From CAWIVH01 sp963839475 (lineage in GTDB: Bacteria; Acidobacteriota; UBA6911), in NCBI GenBank assembly GCA_963839475.1, contig CAWIVH010000001.1, forward strand, positions 62,001 through 126,000: a stretch of DNA of 64,000 bases. Direction: 5' to 3'. Made by a program: the position numbers and the translations under genes. Positions 44,624 through 53,457 of the stretch are shown here, in pieces (positions within the stretch are counted from its first letter, which is position 1; the number at the start of each line of letters is the position of its first letter). The notes under the pieces were generated by a model, which was given only the letters and a program-made list of their open reading frames with translations, did not search any database and was not told the origin of the DNA.

Positions 44624-44880
44624 TTCCAATCCTCAGAATCGACTTTACCCATATCCGATACCTTGGCCTCGAAATCCTTCGCTTCTTTCTCGGTCCACAC
44701 GCCACAGAAATCGGCAAACTCGTCCCGGTGCGGTGACGCGATGCTCGGCGCTTTGATCCCGAGTCCCTCCGCGAGAATTCTTTTGGCAAGCTCATTCATG
44801 CTGATGGACTGTTCCTCCGCGCAGCGTTTGAGCAGCGCAGCCAATTGACTGTCCAGCGCATGCAAAGTCAATGACTTCAT
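44620..44880 (-). CDS. vapB: VapB-type antitoxin
   Basis: Antitoxin of 86 residues. The start at 44880 follows AAAGGGGGA; the frame is open to 45066 without a better start. The N-terminal half (MKSLTLHALDSQLAALLKRCAEEQSISMNELAKRIL) is a ribbon-helix-helix DNA-binding domain, and the C-terminal tail (WTEKEAKDFEAKVSDM) is the toxin-binding part. First gene of the vapBC pair. Confidence 0.9.
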   Translation of the reverse strand: MKSLTLHALDSQLAALLKRCAEEQSISMNELAKRILAEGLGIKAPSIASPHRDEFADFCGVWTEKEAKDFEAKVSDMGKVDSEDWK

Positions 44881-45174
44881 CGATCCCCCTTTCTGAACCA
44901 TTCTGTGATCATGACATGGTTCACATGGTACCAATTCCGGTTCATCCAGTCCATCCCACACGCGGCTTAACACATCGGAAGCGGCGACGTCCTCCTGCTC
45001 AATCTGCATGGAAAGACTCCGGCTCAACCATACCTTTCGAGTGCCCCGTAATCTTTCAGCGCCCAACCCAGTAATTTTGCGAGGTCACACCCGGGCGGTT
45101 ACCGGCGAAGATGGCATCCACGGTTCAGGATTGCCGCGGGGCGGTCCCAGGCACCGTGAGCCAGGAGCGGCACA

Positions 45175-45627
45175 ATGAGCCAGGAGATTATCAAATGCGT
45201 CCTTCTTGCAGACCGGCACCACGGTCTTACGGAAGGAGTGTGCGGGCTGCTCAAAACAGCTTTCGACGCGGTAGTGATGGTGGATGATGAGGCCTCCTTG
45301 CTCGAAAGCGCAAAGCGCCTCCAGCCCGCGGTTGCAGTGGTGGATCTGTCACTGGCGCCAGGCAGCAGCCTCCGCTGGGTGAAACAACTCCGGCTCCTCT
45401 GTCCGGAGCTGAAGCTGATCCTGCTCAGCGTCCACGACGAACCAAGTGTCAGCCGGTCGGCGATGGAGGCCGGAGCCGATGGGTATGTCCTCAAGCGCGC
45501 GATTGCGACGGACTTGTTGCCGGCCGTTGATGCCGTCCTGGAAATGAAAAACCACATTTCTTCCGGAATTAAACCACAAGACTGTTTTTCAAACACAAAC
45601 CACGAGAACAAGGAGAAGGTGAGATGA
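45175..45627 (+). CDS. Orphan receiver domain overlapping the glycyl radical enzyme gene
   Basis: Receiver-like protein of 150 residues without an output domain. Asp 57 (VAVVDLSLAPGSS) and Lys in GYVLKRA are present, and LLSVHDE holds the Ser/Thr position; the acidic pocket has only Asp 13 (LLADRHHG, His where a second acid is usual). The N-terminal pattern is NarL-like, so it looks like a NarL regulator that lost its DNA-binding domain. Its stop overlaps the glycyl radical enzyme start (ATGA), behind AAGGTGAG, so the two proteins are made together. Confidence 0.85.
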   Translation: MSQEIIKCVLLADRHHGLTEGVCGLLKTAFDAVVMVDDEASLLESAKRLQPAVAVVDLSLAPGSSLRWVKQLRLLCPELKLILLSVHDEPSVSRSAMEAGADGYVLKRAIATDLLPAVDAVLEMKNHISSGIKPQDCFSNTNHENKEKVR

Positions 45628-48050
45628 AGACGGAAACCAGTAAGAGTTCCACAGCACGGGTCAAAGCCGATAACGCACGGATCGATCGGCTGAAAGAACA
45701 ACTCAGGAGCACGCCTTACGAGGTCGATTTCGAGCGGGTCAGGATCATGGCGGACGTGTACGAAGACACCGCCGGAGATCCGCAGATCATCCGCCGTGCC
45801 AAGTTACTGGCGGCCGTGCTGGAGCGGAAGAAGCTCTACATTGACGACAACCTCTTCGTGGGCGCCATGGCGGGCAGCGTCAACGCCATGTACACGTTCC
45901 CGGAGTGGAACGTGGACTGGATGAAGGAAGAGAACACCATTGAGAAGACGAAGACCCCGGAAGACCGGAAGGCCAACGAGTGGGTCATCAAGTACTGGGA
46001 AAAACGCTCCATGCGACCGCGGGTGCTGGAGATTTTTGAGAAGCGGTATGGATTTGACCCCAGACCGGTCTACCAGGCCGGCCTCATCGCCGATTTCTTC
46101 AGCTGGCCCGGTGGCGGCGGCAACCTGAACTACCCAAAGGTCTTCAACGAGGGCCTGGCCAGCATCCTCAAGGACGTCAAAGAGCGCCAGATGGCCCTCG
46201 AGATGCGGCAGCCGAACACCTCCAAGCTCTACTTCTACGAGGCCTGCCAAATCGTCATGAAGGCCATCATCCGTTTCTCCCACCGCTATGCCGAGCTGGC
46301 CCGGGAGATGGCGGCGAAGGAGAAGGACGCCACCCGCAAGGCCGAGTTGCTCTCCCTTGCCGAAACCTGCGAGTGGATTCCCGAGCACCCGGCCCGGAAT
46401 TTGAGAGAGGCCATGCAGTGCCACTTCCTCTGCCACCTGTGTGCAGAACTCGAGCAGATCGGCTGCGGTTATTCCGAAGCCTTCCTGGGCCAGAACTTCG
46501 AGCCGTTCTACCAGCGCGACAAGGCCGCCGGGCTCGTCACCTATGACGACGCGGTCTTCATGTTCGAAAACCTCGCGATCAAGCTGAACGAGATCAGCTA
46601 CTACTACGGCGAGGAGGTCGCTAAGCAGAATTCGGCCGATCTGGGGCAGAGCATCACGCTAGGTGGCTATTCCGAGGACGGTGGAGATGCGACCGCGGAA
46701 ATGGACTACGTGATCCTCGACGCCTGCGGCTACCTGGCCTTGCCCCAGCCTCCGCTGTCTTGTGCTGTCACCCCGTTCACACCTGGCAAGCTGATCGAGA
46801 AATGCTTCGATGTCATCGGCACCGGCCTGGGCATGCCTCAGTTCCTCAACGCCGAGGTGATGTTCAAGCGGGCCCTGCATCTCTGGGGCTGGACCGAACG
46901 AAAAGGCTATCTCCCGTTGGAGAAAGCCCGGCGCACCTGTGTCGGGGCCTGCGTGGGCAGCTACATCCCATACGAGACCGGCCATCCGGTGGAAGGCCAG
47001 CCCAACCTGGGCAAGGTGATCGAGTTGACCATGAACAATGGCTTCGATCCCCGCACGAAGAAGCAGATCGGACCCAAGAGCGGCGATCCCGAAGACTTCA
47101 AGAGCTTCGAGGAATTGTACGCAGCCTTTGAGAAGCAGCTGCAGTTCTGCGAGGACACCCTCCGGCGGGGTGCCTGGATCGCGAGCATGTTGAACGCTGA
47201 AGTCCTTCCGGTCGCTTGGCGTTCCATCTTGACAGGAGGCTGCATCGAGACCGGCAAAGAGGTCTGGGAAGGCGGGGCAAACTACTACACGGTCGCGCAG
47301 ATCTCGGTTGCCGGCGTGGATGCCGCCAACTCGCTGATGGCGGTAAAACATCTGGTATTCGACGAAAAAAAGCTGACCATGGCCGAGTTGAGGAAAGCCC
47401 TGGCGGCCAATTTCGAAGGCGAATACGAGAAGGTCGGGAAGATGTGCTTCGAGGCACCCAAGCACGGCAATGACATCCCCGAAGTGAACCGGCTCCTCCG
47501 CAGGGTCAACGACAGCATCCTCACGGCGTTCAACAATGTGGACGGCGGTGGCAACTTCATCAGCAAGGACATCAAGTCCTCCCTCGACCAGTACACCAAG
47601 AGCGTCCACAACCCGATGGGCATGGCGACCGGCGCGCTGCCGAACGGCAAGAAAGCCGGGGTGGCGCTCACCGACGGAAGCCTCTCGGCCATGCCGGGAA
47701 CCGATGTCAACGGACCGACCGCATTGGTGATGTCGGCCGCCAAAGGCAATGATGCGGTGAAGTGGTGCGCCACGCACATGAACATGAAGCTCCCGCCCGA
47801 TCAGCTCCAGACCCGCAAGGGCCGGGAGAATGTGCGGCAACTGATCGGGACCCTGTTCGAAAACGGCGGCTATCACATCCAGTTCAATGTGCTGAACACC
47901 GAGATCCTCAGGGACGCCCAGAAGCACCCGGAAAAGTACCGCGACCTCGTGGTCCGGGTGGCCGGGTTCAGCGCGTTCTTCACCAAGCTCCACCCTGGCG
48001 TGCAGAACGAGATCATCGAGCGGACCTTGCAGTCTTTCGGTAAATGCTGA
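45624..48050 (+). CDS. Glycyl radical enzyme (PFL-like), subclass unassigned
   Basis: Glycyl radical enzyme of 808 residues, acting anaerobically. The PFL domain covers most of the chain; the C-terminal motif RVAGFSAFF carries the radical Gly 781. The thiyl loop reads TCVGACVGSYIP, with Cys 439 and Cys 443. The usual lyase, dehydratase and decarboxylase signature GCVE (Cys then acid two residues on) is replaced by CVG, so assignment to choline, isethionate, glycerol or hydroxyphenylacetate enzymes is not supported. X-succinate synthases also lack that Glu, but the flanks do not clearly match. An activase is encoded downstream. The substrate is unknown; sulfonate or aromatic compounds are suggested only by context. 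Confidence 0.93.
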   Translation: MKTETSKSSTARVKADNARIDRLKEQLRSTPYEVDFERVRIMADVYEDTAGDPQIIRRAKLLAAVLERKKLYIDDNLFVGAMAGSVNAMYTFPEWNVDWMKEENTIEKTKTPEDRKANEWVIKYWEKRSMRPRVLEIFEKRYGFDPRPVYQAGLIADFFSWPGGGGNLNYPKVFNEGLASILKDVKERQMALEMRQPNTSKLYFYEACQIVMKAIIRFSHRYAELAREMAAKEKDATRKAELLSLAETCEWIPEHPARNLREAMQCHFLCHLCAELEQIGCGYSEAFLGQNFEPFYQRDKAAGLVTYDDAVFMFENLAIKLNEISYYYGEEVAKQNSADLGQSITLGGYSEDGGDATAEMDYVILDACGYLALPQPPLSCAVTPFTPGKLIEKCFDVIGTGLGMPQFLNAEVMFKRALHLWGWTERKGYLPLEKARRTCVGACVGSYIPYETGHPVEGQPNLGKVIELTMNNGFDPRTKKQIGPKSGDPEDFKSFEELYAAFEKQLQFCEDTLRRGAWIASMLNAEVLPVAWRSILTGGCIETGKEVWEGGANYYTVAQISVAGVDAANSLMAVKHLVFDEKKLTMAELRKALAANFEGEYEKVGKMCFEAPKHGNDIPEVNRLLRRVNDSILTAFNNVDGGGNFISKDIKSSLDQYTKSVHNPMGMATGALPNGKKAGVALTDGSLSAMPGTDVNGPTALVMSAAKGNDAVKWCATHMNMKLPPDQLQTRKGRENVRQLIGTLFENGGYHIQFNVLNTEILRDAQKHPEKYRDLVVRVAGFSAFFTKLHPGVQNEIIERTLQSFGKC

Positions 48051-48181
48051 AATACAACGGAACAGGTACGGCGTGGCGCTCCGTCACGCCGTACCTGAAA
48101 TTCCCTGATGAGCATCACGACGGGGGAAGACGGTAAGGATATGAATACGGGCAAAAGACGCATCAACAAGGGAGGCACATT

Positions 48182-50335
48182 ATGAGTATAGAAGCAGGTC
48201 ATGCCACTTTCCTTAGGCGCATAGCCATCATGGTAGGCGCCGGCTTCGTTCCCGGGATGAATGCCGTGGTTATGGGTGCGGCCATGGCGGCGGGCAAACT
48301 GGGATGGGAGATGGTCGGCATCCGGGATGGGTTTGACGGGTTGCTGCACCCGGAACACTACCCCGAGGGCGGCCTGGTGCCGCTGAGCCCCCAACTGGCT
48401 GAAAAACTCGATCCGGCCGGCGGGGGAATCCTCGGCCAATCAGCCCGGGTGGATCCGTTTCACGTCCGCACGGTCAATGAACACGGAATGGTTGAGGAAG
48501 TGGACATGACCGATGAGTTGTTGAAACGGCTGAAGGCGGAAAGGATCGATGCCTTGATTTCAGTCGTCGGCGGCCGTGGGCTGAGCATTTTCTATAAGCT
48601 CCATCGCAAAGGGCTCAATACGGTTTGCATCCCCCGTTCGATCGAGAACGACATTGCCGCCACCGCGGTGTCCTTTGGATTCAACAGCGCGCTCAGCTTC
48701 ACCATCGAAATGCTGGACCGGGCTCACCAGGCGGCCCAGTCTGCCCGCAAAATTGCCGTGGTGGAGGTCCTGGGAGAGCAGGCGGGATGGATTGCGCTTC
48801 AGGCCGGCATTGCGGTTTGTGCCGATGCGGTGCTGATTCCCGAGATTCCCTGCGATCTGCAGATGGTGGCAGCAAGGTTGAAGGAAAAGGTAACGTCCAG
48901 GAGGCCTTACGGGCTTGTGGTCGTAGCCGAAGGGGCGAAATTACTCGATAAGCCGGAAGCCACGCAGCCACAGGCGTCTTCCCTTAAAGATACTTTGTCG
49001 CCGCTGGCAACCGGTGATGCCAGTGAGCACGTCATCCGAAGGTCGGGTCAGGCAGCTGAGACCGTGGCGACCAGGCTGCAACTGCTGATTGCCGAGGAAA
49101 CCTCTCCCCTCGTCCTGGGTCCCTGGGCAAGGGGCGGCGCTCCCACTGCCGTCGACCGCCAGCTGGGGCTGGGCTACGGCGCCGGGGCGTTACGGGCCGT
49201 GAGCGCCGGCACGTATGGGGTCATGATGGCTTTTGTTCCTCCAGACATCAAATTCGTGCCGCTGGCGGAAGCGATCAACAAGGTCCGAACGGTGCCCGCG
49301 GACAGCGAATTCGTCAAGATCGCGCAGTCACTTGGGTATCTGCCTCGGGAGGGAGCTATGAAAAATCAAACGATCAACCCATCCGATATCAGGGGAACCG
49401 TGCTGAATATCCAGCGCTATTGCAGCCACGACGGTCCGGGCATCCGCACGACCGTTTTCCTCAAGGGCTGCTCCCTGCGCTGCAAATGGTGCGGCAATCC
49501 CGAGAGCATCCGCCCGAAGCCGGAAATGTCTTACGACCCCAGAAAGTGCACCGGCAAGAAGGCTTGCGGCGTGTGTCTGAAGGCGCCATTCCCCGAAGGT
49601 GCGTTTTACGCGGTGGAAGGTGGCGCGGATGACAAAGTCAAAGTCAATTGGGATCTGGCCACGAATTGCGACCAGGCGTTGTGTTCGCTCTGCCCGACCG
49701 GAGCGCTCGAAATGTATGGCAAGTCGATGACCGTTGACGAGGTGCTGGACGAGGTGGAGAAGGACAGCTCCTTCTACCGTAATACCGGGGGCGGCATGAC
49801 GATCAGTGGCGGTGAGGTGATGCTTCAACCCGACTTCGCTGCAGCCCTGTTGAAAGGAGCACACGATCGTGGCTTCAATACGGCTGTAGAAACCGCGTGC
49901 AATGCGCCCTGGTCTTTCCTGGAAAAAGTCCTTCCCCACGTCGATACGATGCTGCATGACCACAAGCTCACTATTCCGGAACGGCACAAGAAGTGGACCG
50001 GCGTGAGCAACGAGCGGATCCTGGCGAACTTCAAGAAGGCCTACGAAACGTTCCCCGACATCGACTTCATCGCCCGCACGCCGCTGATTCCCGGCGTGAA
50101 TGCCGATGAGGAGCACATCCGGGCGGTCCTGGCGTTCATTCGCCCCTACAAGAATGTAATCGACTATGAGCTCTTGCCGTATCACCGGTTTGGCCTGTCC
50201 AAGTATGAATACCTGGGCAAGGTGTACGAACTGGACGATTATAAAACACCGTCCGACGACCTGGTCCGGCACTTGCAAGCCATTATCGACGAAGCCTTCG
50301 GCCGCACGGGCCAGAAAGCCCCCGCTTCGAAATAA
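48182..50335 (+). CDS. Phosfructokinase-like domain fused to glycyl-radical activase
   Basis: Single 717-residue frame. Residues 1-390 are phosphofructokinase (PFK)-like (GAGFVPGMNAVVMGA, GEQAGWIALQAGIA, ARGGAPTAVDR) but the ATP/Mg motif GGDGS reads GGRGL (130-134) and catalytic TIDND reads SIEND (153-157). Residues 393-717 form a radical-SAM activating enzyme: HDGPGIRTTVFLKGCSLRCKWC (Cys 430, 434, 437), a ferredoxin-like insert with Cys pairs (CTGKKACGVC, CDQALCSLC), and GGGMTISGGEVMLQ. It should load the radical on the upstream enzyme. GGGAGGGAGCT before ATG 49358 looks like an internal ribosome site, so a separate activase may also be made. The paralogue at 50352 ends where the fusion begins, showing that a stop codon was lost. 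Confidence 0.92.
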   Translation: MSIEAGHATFLRRIAIMVGAGFVPGMNAVVMGAAMAAGKLGWEMVGIRDGFDGLLHPEHYPEGGLVPLSPQLAEKLDPAGGGILGQSARVDPFHVRTVNEHGMVEEVDMTDELLKRLKAERIDALISVVGGRGLSIFYKLHRKGLNTVCIPRSIENDIAATAVSFGFNSALSFTIEMLDRAHQAAQSARKIAVVEVLGEQAGWIALQAGIAVCADAVLIPEIPCDLQMVAARLKEKVTSRRPYGLVVVAEGAKLLDKPEATQPQASSLKDTLSPLATGDASEHVIRRSGQAAETVATRLQLLIAEETSPLVLGPWARGGAPTAVDRQLGLGYGAGALRAVSAGTYGVMMAFVPPDIKFVPLAEAINKVRTVPADSEFVKIAQSLGYLPREGAMKNQTINPSDIRGTVLNIQRYCSHDGPGIRTTVFLKGCSLRCKWCGNPESIRPKPEMSYDPRKCTGKKACGVCLKAPFPEGAFYAVEGGADDKVKVNWDLATNCDQALCSLCPTGALEMYGKSMTVDEVLDEVEKDSSFYRNTGGGMTISGGEVMLQPDFAAALLKGAHDRGFNTAVETACNAPWSFLEKVLPHVDTMLHDHKLTIPERHKKWTGVSNERILANFKKAYETFPDIDFIARTPLIPGVNADEEHIRAVLAFIRPYKNVIDYELLPYHRFGLSKYEYLGKVYELDDYKTPSDDLVRHLQAIIDEAFGRTGQKAPASK

Positions 50336-50351
50336 CCATGAAAGGACTTTT

Positions 50352-51476
50352 ATGATCAAAACACTAGGTCATGCAGGTACGCATAGACGCGTTGCTATCA
50401 ATGTAGGAGCGGGCTTCGTCCCGGGGACGAATGCCGTGGTGATGGGTGCGGCCATCGCAGGAGGTAAATTGGGTTGGGAGATGGTCGGCATCCGGAACGG
50501 GTTTGAAGGGCTGCTGCACCCGGATCGTTATCCCGATGGTGGATTGGTCACCCTCAGCCCCGAGCTTATCGAAAACCTCGATCCCTCCACCGGCGGGATC
50601 CTTGGCCAGGCGCCCCGCGTGGATCCGTTTCAGGTCCACACCATAAATGAAGGGGAAGTCGACCTGTCCGATGAGTTGTTGAAAAGGCTGCAGGCAGAGG
50701 AGATCGATGCCTTGATTTCTGTCGTGGGTGGCCAGGGGCTGGGTATTCTCTATAAGCTCCACCGCAAAGGGCTCCATACGGTGTGCATTCCAAGATCGAT
50801 CGAGAACGACATTTCTTGTACCGCAGTGTCCTTTGGGTTCAACAGCGCCCTCAGCGTTACCATCGAAATGCTCAACAAGGCCTCTCAGGCGGCACGATCG
50901 GCCCGGAAGATTGCCGTAGTGGAGGTTCCGGGTGAGCAGGCCGGATGGATTGCTCTACAGGCCGGCATTGCCGTGCGCGCCGATGTGGTGCTGATGCCGG
51001 AGATTCCCTGCGATCTGAAATTAGTGGCCGCGAGGTTAAAGGACAAGTTATCACCCAGGCGGCCTTATGGGTTGGTAGTGGTGGCTGAAGGGGCGAGGTT
51101 GGTTGATTACTCGCAGACGCAAACGGATCAGCCACCAGCTTCTTTATCGACTCCAACAAAAGGTCAAATCGCCGCGACCGTGGCAGCCACCCTGCAATCG
51201 ATGATTAACGCGGAATTCTATCCACTCGTCATTGGCCCCTGGGCCAGGGGTGGTAACCCCACTGCACTAGACCATCAACTGGGGATGGCATACGGCGCCG
51301 GGGCTGTGCAGGTGCTGAAAGCCGGCCAAAACGGGGTGATGGTGGCCTTTGTGCCTCCCGACATCAAGTTCGTCCCCCTGGCTGAAGCGGTCAACAAAGT
51401 CAGGAAGGTGCCCATAGACAGCGAGTTTATGAGGATCGCCCAGTCGCTCGGCGTCTACCTTGGGCATCGGTTATGA
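50352..51476 (+). CDS. Phosphofructokinase-like protein, stand-alone paralogue
   Basis: Protein of 374 residues, closely related to the N-terminal half of the preceding fusion. GAAAGGA precedes the ATG. Fructose-phosphate-site Arg (WARGGNPTALDHQ) and the GWIALQAGIA segment are kept, but the second Arg of that loop is His. The ATP/Mg motif reads GGQGL (126-130) and the catalytic segment SIEND (149-153). Ordinary 6-phosphofructokinase activity is therefore doubtful. A role as regulator, carrier or enzyme on another phosphorylated substrate is possible. It lies between the activase and the 4Fe-4S protein in the same operon. Confidence 0.88.
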   Translation: MIKTLGHAGTHRRVAINVGAGFVPGTNAVVMGAAIAGGKLGWEMVGIRNGFEGLLHPDRYPDGGLVTLSPELIENLDPSTGGILGQAPRVDPFQVHTINEGEVDLSDELLKRLQAEEIDALISVVGGQGLGILYKLHRKGLHTVCIPRSIENDISCTAVSFGFNSALSVTIEMLNKASQAARSARKIAVVEVPGEQAGWIALQAGIAVRADVVLMPEIPCDLKLVAARLKDKLSPRRPYGLVVVAEGARLVDYSQTQTDQPPASLSTPTKGQIAATVAATLQSMINAEFYPLVIGPWARGGNPTALDHQLGMAYGAGAVQVLKAGQNGVMVAFVPPDIKFVPLAEAVNKVRKVPIDSEFMRIAQSLGVYLGHRL

Positions 51477-51515
51477 AATGGGAAATTACGAAGAGAATAT
51501 GAAAGGGAGTCAACC

Positions 51516-52706
51516 ATGAGCAATCCTGACAATTCCGCAGATGTTTACGAACGACTGGCAGACGCGATGGACGCCCAGCCCGCCGGCTTCACCCGGACGC
51601 CCAACAAGCTGGAGATCAAGCTGCTCCGGATGGTGTTCACGCCCGAGGAGGCGCTGGTCGCCAGCACGATGAGCCGCAAGCTCGAGACCGCCGCCGAGAT
51701 CGCCGAGCGGGTTGGCCTTCCTGAGGAGAAGGTCACCGTGCTCCTCGAGAGCATGGTCCCGCGGCGCATGGTCCGGGTGGACACGCTGGCCCTCGAGAGC
51801 GGCGTCAAGGGGCTCGGCAAGATCGAGGCGAAGCCTGGCCAGGCCAAGGCCGAGACCAAGACCGTGAAGAAGTACCGGATCAATCCGTTCCTCGTGGGAT
51901 GGTACGAGTCCTACCTGCAGGAGTTAGGGCCGGATTCCACGGAGTTCGCCCGGACCTACGAGCAGTACGTGATCGAGGGTGGGGGCGAGAAGGTGTTCTG
52001 TCCGCGGCCCGGTCCGCAGGGCGTCATCCCTTACCGTGGCTCCCTCAAGCCCGAGTGGCTGAAGCGCGAGCCTCACAACGACGTCGATGCGCACTTCCAG
52101 AGGCACGACCGCTTTCTCGTGCTCGACTGCGTCTGCAAGCACGAGAAGGTCGCGGCGCACGGCAAGAGCTGCGCGCTGCCCAACAAGCGCTGCGGCTTCG
52201 TCGGCATGCCGCCCGCGGTCCCTCTCTCCGAGACCGTGATCAGCCGGGAGGAGGCCGTCAAGCTCTGGAACGAGCTCGACGCCATGGGAACGATGGTCGT
52301 CGAGGGGTTCTACGGCTTCACCATGGGGGCCGAAGAGCCCCAGTTCGTCGGCGGTTGTCACTGCTGCGGTTGCTGCTGCACGATCCTGAATGCGGCACGG
52401 CTGGCCCCCCTGGCGGAGACAATCCAGCGATCGAACTACCGCGTCGTCAAGGAATACGACACGTGTCACTCTTGCGGAGAATGCGTCCGGCGGTGCCAGT
52501 TCTTCGCCCACACCTTCGACAAGGCTACCGATGAAAAGCCCGTCTACCACCGGGACAGGTGCGTCGGCTGCGGCGCCTGCGGCATGGGCTGCCCGACGGG
52601 CTCGCTTCACCTCGAGCCGGTATCGGAAGAGGAGTGGTTCCATGTTCCGTCCAGTTTTAAGGAATGGGAAGAGAGGCGCCTGGAGTATATGGCAGCGCAG
52701 AAGTAA
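51516..52706 (+). CDS. 4Fe-4S protein with winged-helix-like N-terminus
   Basis: Protein of 396 residues behind GAAAGGGAG. The N-terminal 120 residues look like a winged helix (TPEEALVASTMSRKLETAAEIAERVGLPEEKVTVLLESMV), the middle has several Cys (LDCVCKHEK, SCALPNKRC, GGCHCCGCCC) and the C-terminus has two ferredoxin motifs, CHSCGECVRRC and CVGCGACGMGCPTG. It resembles 4Fe-4S proteins found with anaerobic catabolic clusters. It may feed electrons to the activase, and is the last gene of the plus-strand run that starts at 45175. Confidence 0.88.
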   Translation: MSNPDNSADVYERLADAMDAQPAGFTRTPNKLEIKLLRMVFTPEEALVASTMSRKLETAAEIAERVGLPEEKVTVLLESMVPRRMVRVDTLALESGVKGLGKIEAKPGQAKAETKTVKKYRINPFLVGWYESYLQELGPDSTEFARTYEQYVIEGGGEKVFCPRPGPQGVIPYRGSLKPEWLKREPHNDVDAHFQRHDRFLVLDCVCKHEKVAAHGKSCALPNKRCGFVGMPPAVPLSETVISREEAVKLWNELDAMGTMVVEGFYGFTMGAEEPQFVGGCHCCGCCCTILNAARLAPLAETIQRSNYRVVKEYDTCHSCGECVRRCQFFAHTFDKATDEKPVYHRDRCVGCGACGMGCPTGSLHLEPVSEEEWFHVPSSFKEWEERRLEYMAAQK

Positions 52707-52812
52707 CGTGTGGCGTGCGAGACATACGTCACGATGGGGCTGGTGAACGTCGGCGGGGAGATCACGAGAAATCCGCTAATTGTAAATTCAATTGATAATT
52801 AGCGGATATGAG

Positions 52813-53438
52813 ATGCACGATGACGCTATGATTCCCAGGCTGGTTGCGCAAAAAATCCTTGAGTTGAGCCATGGATATCCGGCCTTGGCTATCGCCGGCC
52901 CCAGGCAGTCCGGCAAAACGACTTTGGCACGGGCCCTGTTTCCGGATAAACCCCATCTTTCCCTCGAAAATCCGGACACCAGACGATATGCGGAGGAGGA
53001 CCCGAGATCATTCCTGAAAACTCCGAAACTCTATTTTTTCGATACGGGCCTGGCCACCTGGCTCCTGGGGATTCAAGCCGCGGCACAAGTGGAGACTCAC
53101 CCGCTTCGAGGCGCCCTGTTCGAGACGCTGATCATCACGGAAATGATCAAGGCCCGCGCGCATCGCGGCTTGCCATCGAACCTTTATTTCTGGCGCGATC
53201 GGGAGAGTCATGAAGTAGACGTTGTGGTGGATGAGGCGGGACTGCTGTTGCCGGTAGAGATAAAGTCCGGAGCGACGTTGAGTTCGGACTGGTACAACAG
53301 CTCCGCTACTTTGCCGCACTGCAGGCACCGGACCCGCCTCGCTCCTATCTGATTTACGGTGGCCCGGAAGGGCTGAAACGCCAGGAAACGCAGGTTCTCA
53401 GCTGGACCGACCTTGAACCGCTTACTACGATCCTGTGA
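52813..53438 (+). pseudogene. AAA ATPase (DUF4143 group) with internal deletion and frameshift
   Basis: The Walker A region (LAIAGPRQSGKTTLARALFPDKPHLSLENPDTRRYAEEDPRSFL) is normal for this ATPase family, but it jumps at about 53018 straight to the C-terminal part (KTPKLYFFDTGLATWLLGI, FETLIITEMIKAR, YFWRDRESHEVDVVV, LPVEIKSGATL). About 200 residues containing Walker B and the winged helix are gone. Near 53290 a further shift moves the end (LRYFAAL, YLIYGGPEGLKRQ) to another frame, stopping at 53438. Family members are usually about 380-400 residues. It cannot be functional. Confidence 0.88.
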
Positions 53439-53457
53439 TTGCCGGTTTGGGAATTGG
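53436..53457 (+). repeat. 22-base direct repeat, copy 1
   Basis: An exact 22-base match, beginning TGATTGCCGG, with 61757-61778. Here it starts on the stop codon of the ATPase relic. The first copy is 120 bases before the glycosidase, the second 90 bases before the molybdopterin enzyme. Confidence 0.6.

Noticed and set aside
46659..47993. 444-codon minus-strand frame
   Set aside because: Antisense to the glycyl radical enzyme, no motif or start signal.
45624..48050. Calling the enzyme pyruvate formate-lyase or isethionate sulfite-lyase
   Set aside because: PFL has adjacent Cys-Cys and isethionate lyase has GCVE; this loop is ACVG, so neither name is supported despite the sulfur context.
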